A DNA stretch of 64,000 nt from Halalkalibacter suaedae (GTDB taxonomy: Bacteria > Bacillota > Bacilli > Bacillales > Bacillaceae_D), in the NCBI RefSeq assembly GCF_017939705.1, contig NZ_JAGKSQ010000002.1, positions 124,001 to 188,000 of the forward strand, in the 5' to 3' direction. The notes beneath the pieces were generated by a model, which did not search any database, was not told where the DNA came from, and saw only the letters and a list, made by a program, of their open reading frames with translations. Shown piece by piece: positions 28,724-36,153 of the stretch. Every line of letters starts with the position of its first letter. The first letter of the stretch is position 1. The position numbers were made by a program, and so were the translations under genes.

Positions 28724-29311
28724 ATGGACGATCGGTTAATGAAGCAAATTGAATTCATTGTTGAAATTGATAAATTAAAGAGCATTTATCGGCAATCCTT
28801 CATCATGGATGGTAGTAGACAGGAAAATGATGCTGAGCATACATGGCATTTGTCGATGATGGCAATCATTTTGCTTGAACATGCGAATGAAAGTTTGAGT
28901 ATAGTTCGTGTATTAAAAATGTTGTTCATTCATGATATTGTCGAAATTGATGCTGGTGATACCTTCGCGTATGATACTACCGGGTATCTAGATAAATTTG
29001 AACGTGAGAAAGCAGCTGCAGAACGGATATATGGTTTGTTACCGATAGATCAAAGAGATGAATTGTTTGCTTTATGGATCGAGTTTGAAGAGGGAAATAC
29101 TGCAGAAGCTCAATTTGCTGCGGCAGTTGATCGCTTACAACCATTACTACATAATTTCTATACTGAAGGTAAATCCTGGAGAAAGCATGGGATTACAAGA
29201 GAAATGGTGCTTGATAGAAATAAGCATATTGCACTGGGTTCTAAGAAACTTTGGAATTATGCTCAAAAGCTGATTGATGAAGCTGTTGAGAAGGGGTACT
29301 TAGCTAAATAA
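28724..29311 (+). CDS. HD-domain phosphohydrolase (YfbR/HDDC2-like)
   Basis: 195 residues. The metal-binding HD pattern is H in AEHTWHLSMM (about 39-48), the HD dyad in LFIHDIVEIDAGD (about 68-80) and Asp in AAVDRLQPLLHN (about 137). This arrangement is that of the YfbR/HDDC2 nucleotidase branch, so hydrolysis of nucleoside monophosphates is likely. It follows the aldo/keto reductase gene in the same transcript and ends in a strong terminator. Confidence 0.88.
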   Translation: MDDRLMKQIEFIVEIDKLKSIYRQSFIMDGSRQENDAEHTWHLSMMAIILLEHANESLSIVRVLKMLFIHDIVEIDAGDTFAYDTTGYLDKFEREKAAAERIYGLLPIDQRDELFALWIEFEEGNTAEAQFAAAVDRLQPLLHNFYTEGKSWRKHGITREMVLDRNKHIALGSKKLWNYAQKLIDEAVEKGYLAK

Positions 29312-29312
29312 T

Positions 29313-29358
29313 AAAAAAAGATGCTGTAAAGGGCTCACCTTTGCAGCATCTTTTTTTA
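29313..29358 (+). terminator. Terminator after the HD-domain gene
   Basis: AAAAAAAGATGCTGTAAAGG pairs with CCTTTGCAGCATCTTTTTTT; long stem with T-run, directly after the stop codon. Confidence 0.92.
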
Positions 29359-29409
29359 TGTCTTTGGTACATACTAATGTTTAAAGTTAGAGTGAAAAGA
29401 GGTGAGAGC

Positions 29410-29580
29410 ATGAAGAGCAAGCAGAAAGATCCTCAATTTCAAAGCGGGGAAGACGTAAAAAAAGAAAGAAAAGGACTGTATGGTCTTGATGATGATCAGA
29501 GCCTTCTTTCCGTAAATTTTGCAACAACTGAAAATATATATTTAAATGAACATTACCAAGAAGATTCGAATGAGGAATAG
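29410..29580 (+). CDS. 56-residue hydrophilic hypothetical protein
   Basis: ATG 29410 follows AAGAGGTGAG. The product (MKSKQKDPQFQSGEDVKKER...) is charged, contains GLYGLDDD in the middle and ends in acidic residues; it is probably disordered. The GLYG element recalls some short Bacillus proteins (DUF4021-like), from memory only. It has its own terminator downstream. Confidence 0.55.
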   Translation: MKSKQKDPQFQSGEDVKKERKGLYGLDDDQSLLSVNFATTENIYLNEHYQEDSNEE

Positions 29581-29633
29581 CTGATAATTACTCGTTGGAT
29601 ATAGTCGGAATTTTTGTGAATTAATAAACTATT

Positions 29634-29681
29634 AAAGCCAGAGGAGTTCAAGATAATTTTCGAACTCTTCTGGCTTTTTAG
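29634..29681 (+). terminator. Terminator after the 56-codon gene
   Basis: AAAGCCAGAGGAGTTC pairs with GAACTCTTCTGGCTTT (one G-U), with a T-run at the end. Confidence 0.85.
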
Positions 29682-29740
29682 TGAAAAATACTCTGAAAAA
29701 GCTATACGAAAGGAGTATTATCTGATATCATAGTTAATAA

Positions 29741-29755
29741 TGATAATTATTCTCA
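29741..29755 (+). promoter_or_regulatory. Fur box upstream of the DUF1450 gene
   Basis: TGATAATTATTCTCA matches the 7-1-7 Fur consensus TGATAATNATTATCA at 13 of 14 defined positions and is flanked by further ATGATAAT-like sequence. It lies 34 bases upstream of the start codon, a normal repressor position. Confidence 0.8.
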
Positions 29756-29789
29756 TTGTCATCGAGAACTACATAGGGGTGATGAAGTG

Positions 29790-30008
29790 ATGCAGAAAAT
29801 ATACTTTTGTAAAGATAATGATAATACGAAGAAATTATATAAATTATTAAAAGAAAAATACCCCGATATGAAGATAAAAAGAAAAGATTGTTTAGGAAAA
29901 TGTAAAACCTGTAAGCATTGTCCATTTTCCGTTTTAGATGGGAAGTTGTTGAAATGCGAAACAATTAAAGAATTAAACAAGGAAATAATTGATCGAATCG
30001 CAAATTAA
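29790..30008 (+). CDS. DUF1450 (YuzB-like) cysteine-rich protein, Fur-controlled
   Basis: 72 residues. The core CLGKCKTCKHCPFSVLDG (about 33-50), followed by a helical EL..EI segment, matches the DUF1450/YuzB pattern CLGxCxxCxxxPxxxxxG. With Cys8 and Cys55 there are six cysteines, suggesting an iron-sulfur cluster or thioredoxin-fold ferredoxin-like protein. AGGGGTG upstream selects ATG 29790. A good Fur box overlaps the promoter region, linking it to iron starvation. It is shorter and more basic than YuzB. Confidence 0.75.
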   Translation: MQKIYFCKDNDNTKKLYKLLKEKYPDMKIKRKDCLGKCKTCKHCPFSVLDGKLLKCETIKELNKEIIDRIAN

Positions 30009-30063
30009 TTAATATAGGGATGAAAACAAAACCTCATGCTAAAGCTAAGTTGAGGTGATTGAA

Positions 30064-30270
30064 ATGAAGGAAAAACAACAAACATTTAAGATGCCAAATC
30101 AAGCAAATGTCGGTGGAGAGATAGGTGTGCGAACGGATCTAGATCCACTACATCCATCTGCAACTATTGATCGATATGCCGGAGACTCCGTCGACGAGCA
30201 TAAGGAACTAGAAAAAGCTAATGAACATTTTGCAGACGAGGAATTGTCACAGCAAAATAATAATTTATAA
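30064..30270 (+). CDS. 68-residue hydrophilic hypothetical protein
   Basis: ATG 30064 follows GAGGTG at 30052-30057. The product is polar (KMPNQANVGGEIGVRTDLD...), with an acidic C-terminal half and Asn-rich end; it looks disordered, like many small spore- or stress-related Bacillus proteins. No family is assigned. It is followed directly by palindromic repeat copy C. Confidence 0.55.
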   Translation: MKEKQQTFKMPNQANVGGEIGVRTDLDPLHPSATIDRYAGDSVDEHKELEKANEHFADEELSQQNNNL

Positions 30271-30295
30271 GAGGCTAGGACAAGAGTGATTTGAA

Positions 30296-30410
30296 TCCGC
30301 TACCGGGATGGGGGCACGCTTTCCGCAGGCGGGCGTGGAACTAACCGGCTCCGCCGGTGGATTTCCACCTGCCCTCCCCTCCTGCAGGAGTCGGCCCCCA
30401 TCCCGTCCGC
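30296..30410 (+). repeat. Modular palindromic intergenic repeat, copy C (divergent)
   Basis: Same layout as copies A and B but with a different outer arm: CCGCTA-CCGGGATGGGGGC ... GCCCCCATCCCG-TCCGC. The conserved CTTTCCGC and GCAGGAGTC blocks are in the same relative positions as in copy B, and a new internal pair (CCGGC...GCCGG) forms the apex. It is preceded by GAGGCTAGGACAAGAGTGAT at 30271-30290. Confidence 0.8.
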
Positions 30411-30539
30411 TTTTTTAGAGGAGACATGGGGATTTACTTCCTCTTTAACGATCCTTATATGAATTAAATTGGCGACATAGATGAATGGGTTATGATGTCA
30501 AAAATGTTGGAAGATAAGCGGATGAGAGGTGTGGATTGA

Positions 30540-30581
30540 CTAATACAAAAAAGACAGCTGTTGCTGTCTTTTTTGTATTAG
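30540..30581. terminator. Perfect 19-bp hairpin, terminator-like on both strands
   Basis: A 19-base arm beginning CTAATACAAAAAAGACAGC is followed by TGTT and its exact complement. No gene end is next to it on the + strand, so it may end a transcript through repeat C or act as an insulator. Confidence 0.75.
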
Positions 30582-30714
30582 GGCGTGTTGGCATTATAAG
30601 CCGTTTTGAATGTATAACTTATTCAGATACTCAACTGATCTCTATTCTATTTTTATTATACAAAAAGCTTATAAGGAGAATTCTCGGTTTTGATAAACTA
30701 TTCTTGAAAAGCAC
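30582..30714. other. Short interval between two hairpins, no supported gene
   Basis: An open frame crosses this interval on the + strand but it runs through both flanking hairpins and has no ribosome site, so it is not called. Confidence 0.4.
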
Positions 30715-30741
30715 AAAGACGGCCGTAGCCGTCTTTTGTTT
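30715..30741. terminator. Terminator downstream of sspH
   Basis: AAAGACGGC and GCCGTCTTT enclose a 4-base loop. On the - strand it overlaps the sspH stop; the better U-tract is on the + strand. Confidence 0.7.
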
Positions 30742-30919
30742 AATGTTCAATTAAATTATCTAAATTTACTTCAAGTTCATTTTGCGGTTCATCTAGTGGG
30801 AAGATTCGAGCTGTCTCACTATGTTCAATGACATGTTGTATATATACTTGTTTATCTAAATATGTGACATTAGCCATAACAGGTGATTGTGCAATTTCTT
30901 GAGCACGTAACAGGTTCAA
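30740..30919 (-). CDS. sspH: Small acid-soluble spore protein, H type
   Basis: 59 residues from a TTG (complement of 30917-30919). The sequence NLLRAQEIAQSPVMANVTY...VYIQHV...TARIFPLDEPQNE.EV aligns along its whole length with SspH-family proteins (RAKEI..SP...NVTY...VYIQHV...ARIYPLD.P), including the start position. These are minor core spore proteins made in the forespore. A sigma-G-like promoter lies just upstream and AGGAAG provides a ribosome site at spacing 10. Confidence 0.85.
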   Translation of the reverse strand: MNLLRAQEIAQSPVMANVTYLDKQVYIQHVIEHSETARIFPLDEPQNELEVNLDNLIEH

Positions 30920-30953
30920 GACCTTTCACTTCCTTTCATTATTGGTTCTTTGT

Positions 30954-30983
30954 TATTTTGTGCTTCGGAAACTGTTCTATACA
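30954..30983 (-). promoter_or_regulatory. Putative sigma-G promoter of sspH
   Basis: On the - strand TGTATA (-35) and CAAAATA (-10) are separated by 17 bases, close to the forespore consensus TGNATA / CATNNTA. Position and gene identity support it. Confidence 0.45.
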
Positions 30984-30987
30984 GTAC

Positions 30988-31941
30988 TTAGTTTCTCAGA
31001 ATAATGTAAATAAGATAAAGGATGTAAGCAAGTGTTAATATAAGACCTTCAATCTTACCAATTGTGTATTTAGTTCTGGAAAAAATAAACAAAATAATCG
31101 TTAATCCGAGTAATAAGATGACATCAATAAACATTTTATTATTTACTGCTAATGGGGAAATAACAGATGAAATTCCAATAACAAATAGTATGTTGAAAAT
31201 CGAGCTACCGACAATATTACCAAGAGCCATTTCACTTTGTTTTTTCATTGCAGCTGTTATTGATGTTATTAGTTCAGGCAAGGATGAACCGATAGCCACG
31301 ATCGTTAAACCAACCAATGTTTCACTCATTCCAAAGCGATAGGCGATAACGGTACTATTTTCTACGACAAAGTAACCACCTAGAATAATCGCTGCCAAAC
31401 CACCAATCGTCAACAAAGTACTTTTGCCTATGGGTTGTTTTTCAATGTTTTCTTCAATAGAGGTATTTTGTTCTCGGCTATTTCTAGCTGCTTCAATAAC
31501 GTAGTACATGAAAATTGAAAAGAAAAGTAAAAAGATGATGCCATCACTTCTTGTAATCGTATTTCCTACAATATTTTGCATTATATCATTCATTAGTACA
31601 TATAGAACGATTGTCGCTAAAAAAGCAAAGGGAATTTCTTTTCGAATCGTTGTGCTTTCAACCTTTAATGGAAAGATAATTGCGGTAAGTCCAACAACTA
31701 AAGACATATTTAACAAGTTACTACCAACAATATTTCCTATCGTTACGTCAGCATTTCCTTCCAGTGCTGCGATAATACTAATTGTTGCTTCAGGAGCACC
31801 TGTACCAAATGCGACGACTGTCAAACCTATAATGAGAGGAGAGATACGAAAGCTTGTCGCAATCGCAGAAGAGCCATCAATAAAATAATCCGCTCCCTTA
31901 ATTAATAATACAAACCCGAGCAATAATAGAAGATATACCAT
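30988..31941 (-). CDS. CaCA-family sodium/calcium exchanger (YrbG-like)
   Basis: 317 residues, about ten membrane segments in two homologous halves. The alpha repeats are visible: GTGAPEATISIIAA with GNIVGSNLLN in the first half and GSSLPELITSITAA with GNIVGSSIFN in the second; the acidic residue after the GT/GS-x-P pattern binds cation. It probably exports calcium in exchange for sodium or protons. ATG 31941 is preferred because GAAGG lies 8 bases upstream; the GTG three codons earlier overlaps that site. Confidence 0.9.
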   Translation of the reverse strand: MVYLLLLLGFVLLIKGADYFIDGSSAIATSFRISPLIIGLTVVAFGTGAPEATISIIAALEGNADVTIGNIVGSNLLNMSLVVGLTAIIFPLKVESTTIRKEIPFAFLATIVLYVLMNDIMQNIVGNTITRSDGIIFLLFFSIFMYYVIEAARNSREQNTSIEENIEKQPIGKSTLLTIGGLAAIILGGYFVVENSTVIAYRFGMSETLVGLTIVAIGSSLPELITSITAAMKKQSEMALGNIVGSSIFNILFVIGISSVISPLAVNNKMFIDVILLLGLTIILFIFSRTKYTIGKIEGLILTLAYILYLIYIILRN

Positions 31942-32107
31942 TTTATGCACCTTCCTTCTATAGTTACTTTATACTTTGCCCACAAAAAGAATGATTAACC
32001 TAAAATGAACCATTTTATATATTGTGTGAATGTAGTGAATTTAAAAAGAAAAATAGTGAATTAGTGAATGAATAATGGAATTCAACATATAGTTCAGTAT
32101 CATTTAG

Positions 32108-32135
32108 TTGACACATTTAACAAATCTGATATAGT
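32108..32135 (+). promoter_or_regulatory. Promoter of the MarR-MMPL operon
   Basis: TTGACA (32108-32113) and TATAGT (32130-32135), spacer 16. The downstream palindrome lies where the transcript would start. Confidence 0.65.
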
Positions 32136-32149
32136 TAATCTCATTAATA

Positions 32150-32164
32150 GTTCAACTGTTGAAC
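32150..32164. promoter_or_regulatory. Operator palindrome for the MarR regulator
   Basis: GTTCAAC-T-GTTGAAC is a perfect 7-1-7 inverted repeat just downstream of the promoter and 19 bases upstream of the regulator start. MarR-family proteins typically bind such dyads and repress their own operon. Confidence 0.75.
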
Positions 32165-32183
32165 AGTTTGAGGGGTGAATTAA

Positions 32184-32654
32184 TTGCGGGAAGAGCAAGT
32201 ACGGGAGTTAATTGATCGTTACATAGCGGTTACCTTTTCAGTTACGAGAAAAGCGGATAGTTTGGTTAAAGCTGAAATTGGCTCTGACTTAACGAATGAT
32301 CAACAATATACGTTACGGTATATTAATCGAGTAAAAGAGTGTACCTCGAGTGAACTTGCAGATATCTTTGATGTCAAGAAAAGTGCAATCACTGCTAATA
32401 TCAATCGATTATGGAAAAAAGGTCTAATTAAACGCACGCGTGATGAACAAGATCGGAGAGTGGTGTACTTAACCTTAACAGATGAAGGACAAAGATTATT
32501 TTTACAAACAGAGGAGCGTGTTCAGGCACTAGTTGGATCAATCATAAATCAGTTAGATATCAAGGAGATCGAATCATTTATTGAAACTTATGAGAAGTTG
32601 AATCAAGTGTTAGACAACGTTAATGGAGGAGTAAAAAGTGAATTTTATTATTAA
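32184..32654 (+). CDS. MarR-family transcriptional regulator
   Basis: 156 residues with a winged-helix core: SSELADIFDVKKSAITANINRLWKKGLIKRTRDEQDRRVVYLTLTDEG region (about 52-97), the DxRR wing motif and flanking dimerisation helices. TTG start follows GAGGGGTG. It overlaps the MMPL gene by 17 bases; the operator palindrome upstream suggests autorepression. The pair matches ydgG-ydgH of B. subtilis in layout. Inducer unknown. Confidence 0.88.
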   Translation: MREEQVRELIDRYIAVTFSVTRKADSLVKAEIGSDLTNDQQYTLRYINRVKECTSSELADIFDVKKSAITANINRLWKKGLIKRTRDEQDRRVVYLTLTDEGQRLFLQTEERVQALVGSIINQLDIKEIESFIETYEKLNQVLDNVNGGVKSEFYY

Positions 32655-35600
32655 ACATAAGTATTTTGTCTTGGTAGCTTGGCTTATTGTTGCTATTGGC
32701 TTATTTATCACGGCCCCAAATATGGCGGACCTTGTTCGTGAAAAGGGGCAACTAAACGTTCCAACTGAATATTCTTCAGCTTTAGCCGGGGATCTCCTAA
32801 AGGAAATGAGAGAAAACGAAGGAACCGGCGATCAATCTCAAGTGGTCGTAGTCTTTCATAATGAAAAAGGTTTAACGCAAGAGGATATCGCTGATGCTGA
32901 AAGCGGAATTGCCATTCTTGAGGACCGGCGAGATAAACTAGGAATCTCTGAAATTATGACTCACTTTTCACAGGAAGAATTAAGGGAGAGCCTTGTTTCA
33001 GAGGATGGAAAGACGATTATGGCACCAATAACTCTTGATTGGAATAATCGTGAAAAAGCAGATGTAACTGATGATTTGTATGGTGCACTTGATTCAATTG
33101 AAGTGGAACATTACTACACAGGTGAATGGATGATTGATGAGGACTTAGTGAATAGTTCTCAAGAAGGCCTAAAGAAAACAGAGGGAATTACTGTTGTCTT
33201 CATATTAATCGTTTTATTTTTAGTATTTAAATCCGCGATTGCTCCAATTATCCCATTAGTAACGGTTGGATTTACTTATATTGCTTCTCAATCAATTGTT
33301 TCTTTTTTAGTGGATAGATTTGATTTCCCTATCTCAAGTTATACGCAAATGTTTTTAGTCGCAATACTATTCGGTATTGGGACAGATTATTGCATTCTAT
33401 TATTAAGTCGTTTTAAAGAAGAAATGTCACATCGTGAATCGGTTACTGAATCGATTGTGGAAACGTATAGAAATGCAGGAAGAACGGTATTCTTTAGTGG
33501 TCTTGCTGTGTTAGTTGGTTTTAGTGTCATTGGTTTTTCTCAATTTAAACTATTTCAATCTGCGGTAGGTGTAGCAGTAGGTGTAGCTATGCTACTAGTA
33601 GCATTATTTACAATTGTACCGTTTTTTATGGCTGTACTCGGACCAAAGCTCTTCTGGCCATCAAAAGGATCTGCAGAACATGGTGAGAATAAACTTTGGG
33701 GTCTTGCAGGTAAGTTCTCAATGGGTCGACCATTAATATCACTACTTGTTGTCGCTGCCATTTGTGTACCTTTTTTACTTACTTATGATGGAGATCTTTC
33801 CTTTAATTCATTAGAAGAAGTCAGTGGAGATGTGAAGTCGGTTAAAGCATTTAATATTATCGCTGATAGCTTTGGCCCAGGGGAATCGATGTCTACACAA
33901 ATAGTGTTGAAAAATGATGAGGAATTGGATTCTGCTGAATATATTCAATTAGCTGAATCCATTTCAGATGAAGTTAAAAAAGTCGATTTAGTAAAAACGG
34001 TTCGTTCTGTTACTAGACCGACTGGTGAGCCGATCGAGGATTTTACCGTAGCAAAGCAAACTGAAATGCTCGGAGAAGGTCTTGGTGAAGGAAACGATGG
34101 AATTAATGAGATAAGCTCTGGCTTACAGGAAGCGAGTAATCAGTTAGCTAATTCCCAACCTGAACTTGAAAGTGCAACTGGAGGCATTAACGAACTAATT
34201 TCTGGTACAAATGAGGTCAAAACTGGCGTCACTCAAATCCAAACGAATCTAGCAAGAATTGAAGATGGAATTCGCCAAGGATCTGCTGGCTCTACAGAAA
34301 TTAAAGACGGATTGCAACAATTAAAAGCAGGTGCAGAAACACTGGCCGCAGGACAACGTGAATTATTAGCGGGCTATACAGAAATTCAAACAACTCTTGC
34401 TACATTAAATAATGAATACTCAACTGTTGGTACTGGGTTAACGGAATTAAATAAGGCCATTTCACAAATTACTGAGGAGGATTTTGGTAATCTTGAAAAT
34501 GAGTATCAAGGATTACCAGAAGATCCAATCTATCAAAAAGTCAAAGGATCAGTTCAGGCGGCCCAACAACAATTACCTCTGTTAGCTGGCGGTCTTGAAG
34601 AGCTCAATGCCGGATTATCTAGTGTAACGAGTGGAATGGGAGAAGCAAACCGCTCATTTAATGAGATTGTTTCTGGACAGCAGGAATTAGTTACTGGACT
34701 AACGGAAATTATTAGTGGAATTGAAAAGCAACAAGTTGGGTTAGAGCAGTTAGCAGATGGTCAAGGACAAATTAATGCCAATTTACCATCAATCACCAAT
34801 GGTTTGACAGGTATAAATGCAGGGCAACAACAGATGTTGGATGGTTTTGGTGATCTTGGGGGACAATTATCTGAGTTAACAGAAGGGTTGACCTTAAGTG
34901 CGGATGGACTTCTGCAAGTCCATGATGGATTAACCGATGCAGAGGTATTCTTATCGGAATTATCAAACGAGGCTGATGGCTTTTATTTACCAGATGAAGT
35001 GGTTAAAAGCGAGGAATTTGCTAAAGTATTAGACACATATATGTCAGCCGATCGTAAAGTTATGACAATGGATGTTATTTTCGAAGCAAATCCTTATTCA
35101 AATGAAGCAATTAGTCAGATTGATGAAATAGAGGATGCGATTTCTAGAGCAACTACGGAAACAAAGCTTGAGAATGCTGTTGTGGCAATTGGTGGAATTA
35201 CGAGTACTAATGCTGATCTAAAGGCGATGTCTTCAAAGGATTATTCAAGAACAGTCGTTTTGATGTTAGTAGGAATATCGATTATTTTAGTCTTTTTATT
35301 CCGCTCAATTATTATGTCACTTTATTTAATCGGTTCTCTCATTTTAACCTTCTATACAGCGATGGCTATTAATGAAGCAATCTATGTGAACTTGCTTGGT
35401 TATACAGGGATAAGCTGGGCTGTACCATTCTTTGCGTTCGTTATTCTTATTGCATTAGGTGTTGATTACAGTATCTTCCTTATGGACCGATTTAATGAAT
35501 TTAAAAAGGTTTCCGTGGAAGAAGCCTTGTTACTCGCTATGCGTAAAATGGGAACAGTAATTCTTTCTGCGGCAGTGATCCTTGGTGGCACATTTGCAGC

Positions 35601-35754
35601 AATGATGCCGTCGGGTATGTTGTCACTATTACAAATAGCATCAATTGTTATTACAGGTCTTGCCTTGTATGCAATGATCATTTTACCGTTATTTGTACCG
35701 GTAATGGTTAAGCTTTTTGGCCAGGCAAATTGGTGGCCATTCAAACGAGTTTAA
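32638..35754 (+). CDS. MMPL-family (RND-type) export protein
   Basis: 1038 residues with two RND-like halves. Each has six-span blocks and the MMPL signature GIGTDYCILLLSRFKEE (about 249-265) and GVDYSIFLMDRFNEF (about 942). Between them lies a long extracytoplasmic region (about 460-800) made of YhgE/Pip-like repeats of the type L..G...L..G..., predicted as a long coiled coil. MMPL proteins export lipids, antimicrobials or wall precursors. GTG 32638 follows GGAGGA. It is repressed, by inference, by the upstream MarR protein. Confidence 0.92.
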   Translation: MNFIIKHKYFVLVAWLIVAIGLFITAPNMADLVREKGQLNVPTEYSSALAGDLLKEMRENEGTGDQSQVVVVFHNEKGLTQEDIADAESGIAILEDRRDKLGISEIMTHFSQEELRESLVSEDGKTIMAPITLDWNNREKADVTDDLYGALDSIEVEHYYTGEWMIDEDLVNSSQEGLKKTEGITVVFILIVLFLVFKSAIAPIIPLVTVGFTYIASQSIVSFLVDRFDFPISSYTQMFLVAILFGIGTDYCILLLSRFKEEMSHRESVTESIVETYRNAGRTVFFSGLAVLVGFSVIGFSQFKLFQSAVGVAVGVAMLLVALFTIVPFFMAVLGPKLFWPSKGSAEHGENKLWGLAGKFSMGRPLISLLVVAAICVPFLLTYDGDLSFNSLEEVSGDVKSVKAFNIIADSFGPGESMSTQIVLKNDEELDSAEYIQLAESISDEVKKVDLVKTVRSVTRPTGEPIEDFTVAKQTEMLGEGLGEGNDGINEISSGLQEASNQLANSQPELESATGGINELISGTNEVKTGVTQIQTNLARIEDGIRQGSAGSTEIKDGLQQLKAGAETLAAGQRELLAGYTEIQTTLATLNNEYSTVGTGLTELNKAISQITEEDFGNLENEYQGLPEDPIYQKVKGSVQAAQQQLPLLAGGLEELNAGLSSVTSGMGEANRSFNEIVSGQQELVTGLTEIISGIEKQQVGLEQLADGQGQINANLPSITNGLTGINAGQQQMLDGFGDLGGQLSELTEGLTLSADGLLQVHDGLTDAEVFLSELSNEADGFYLPDEVVKSEEFAKVLDTYMSADRKVMTMDVIFEANPYSNEAISQIDEIEDAISRATTETKLENAVVAIGGITSTNADLKAMSSKDYSRTVVLMLVGISIILVFLFRSIIMSLYLIGSLILTFYTAMAINEAIYVNLLGYTGISWAVPFFAFVILIALGVDYSIFLMDRFNEFKKVSVEEALLLAMRKMGTVILSAAVILGGTFAAMMPSGMLSLLQIASIVITGLALYAMIILPLFVPVMVKLFGQANWWPFKRV

Positions 35755-35759
35755 TGACT

Positions 35760-35800
35760 GAAAGGAGTCTCTTAATTTTACCAGAGACTCCTTTCTTTTC
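35760..35800. terminator. Bidirectional terminator, MMPL / DUF1292 genes
   Basis: GAAAGGAGTCTC and GAGACTCCTTTC form a perfect 12-bp stem between convergent genes. Confidence 0.88.
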
Positions 35801-36044
35801 ATTCTGCCGGATTTGCTTGAACCGCAATTTCATAAGCAACAAGTACAGATTCTTTCTCCTCTTCTGTAATTCCAACAAGATATTGCTCGCTTTCTTCGTT
35901 TTCAACCTTCATTAATACTGTCTCTTCACCGTCTCTTAAAAGAGCAAACGTATCGTCATTCATATCAAAAAGAGCCTCAACTGAAAAGTCAGTTTCATTA
36001 CCGCTTTCATCAGAAATTGTAATAACATCTCTTATTGGTTCCAT
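35799..36044 (-). CDS. DUF1292 protein (YrzB-like)
   Basis: 81 residues, acidic, with the DUF1292 pattern: ITISDESGNETDFSVEALFDMNDDTFALL followed by VLMKVENEE...YLVGITEEEKESVLVAYE. These short cytosolic proteins are common in Firmicutes and of unknown role. ATG follows GGGGGAG. Monocistronic. Confidence 0.75.
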   Translation of the reverse strand: MEPIRDVITISDESGNETDFSVEALFDMNDDTFALLRDGEETVLMKVENEESEQYLVGITEEEKESVLVAYEIAVQANPAE

Positions 36045-36153
36045 TTTTTCTCCCCCATGTTTCTGACTTCTCTCTATTTTCCCCTCACTTAAAAGTAATT
36101 ATTTTTATTATTTGAGGAAACGTATTAGGTAACTTGTCAAAAGGAGGATAACT

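Noticed and set aside
30536-30754. Open frame of 72 codons on the + strand
   Set aside because: It runs through two perfect hairpins and the sspH stop region, has no ribosome site, and its sequence repeats TKKTAVAVF from both hairpins, an artefact of similar stems.
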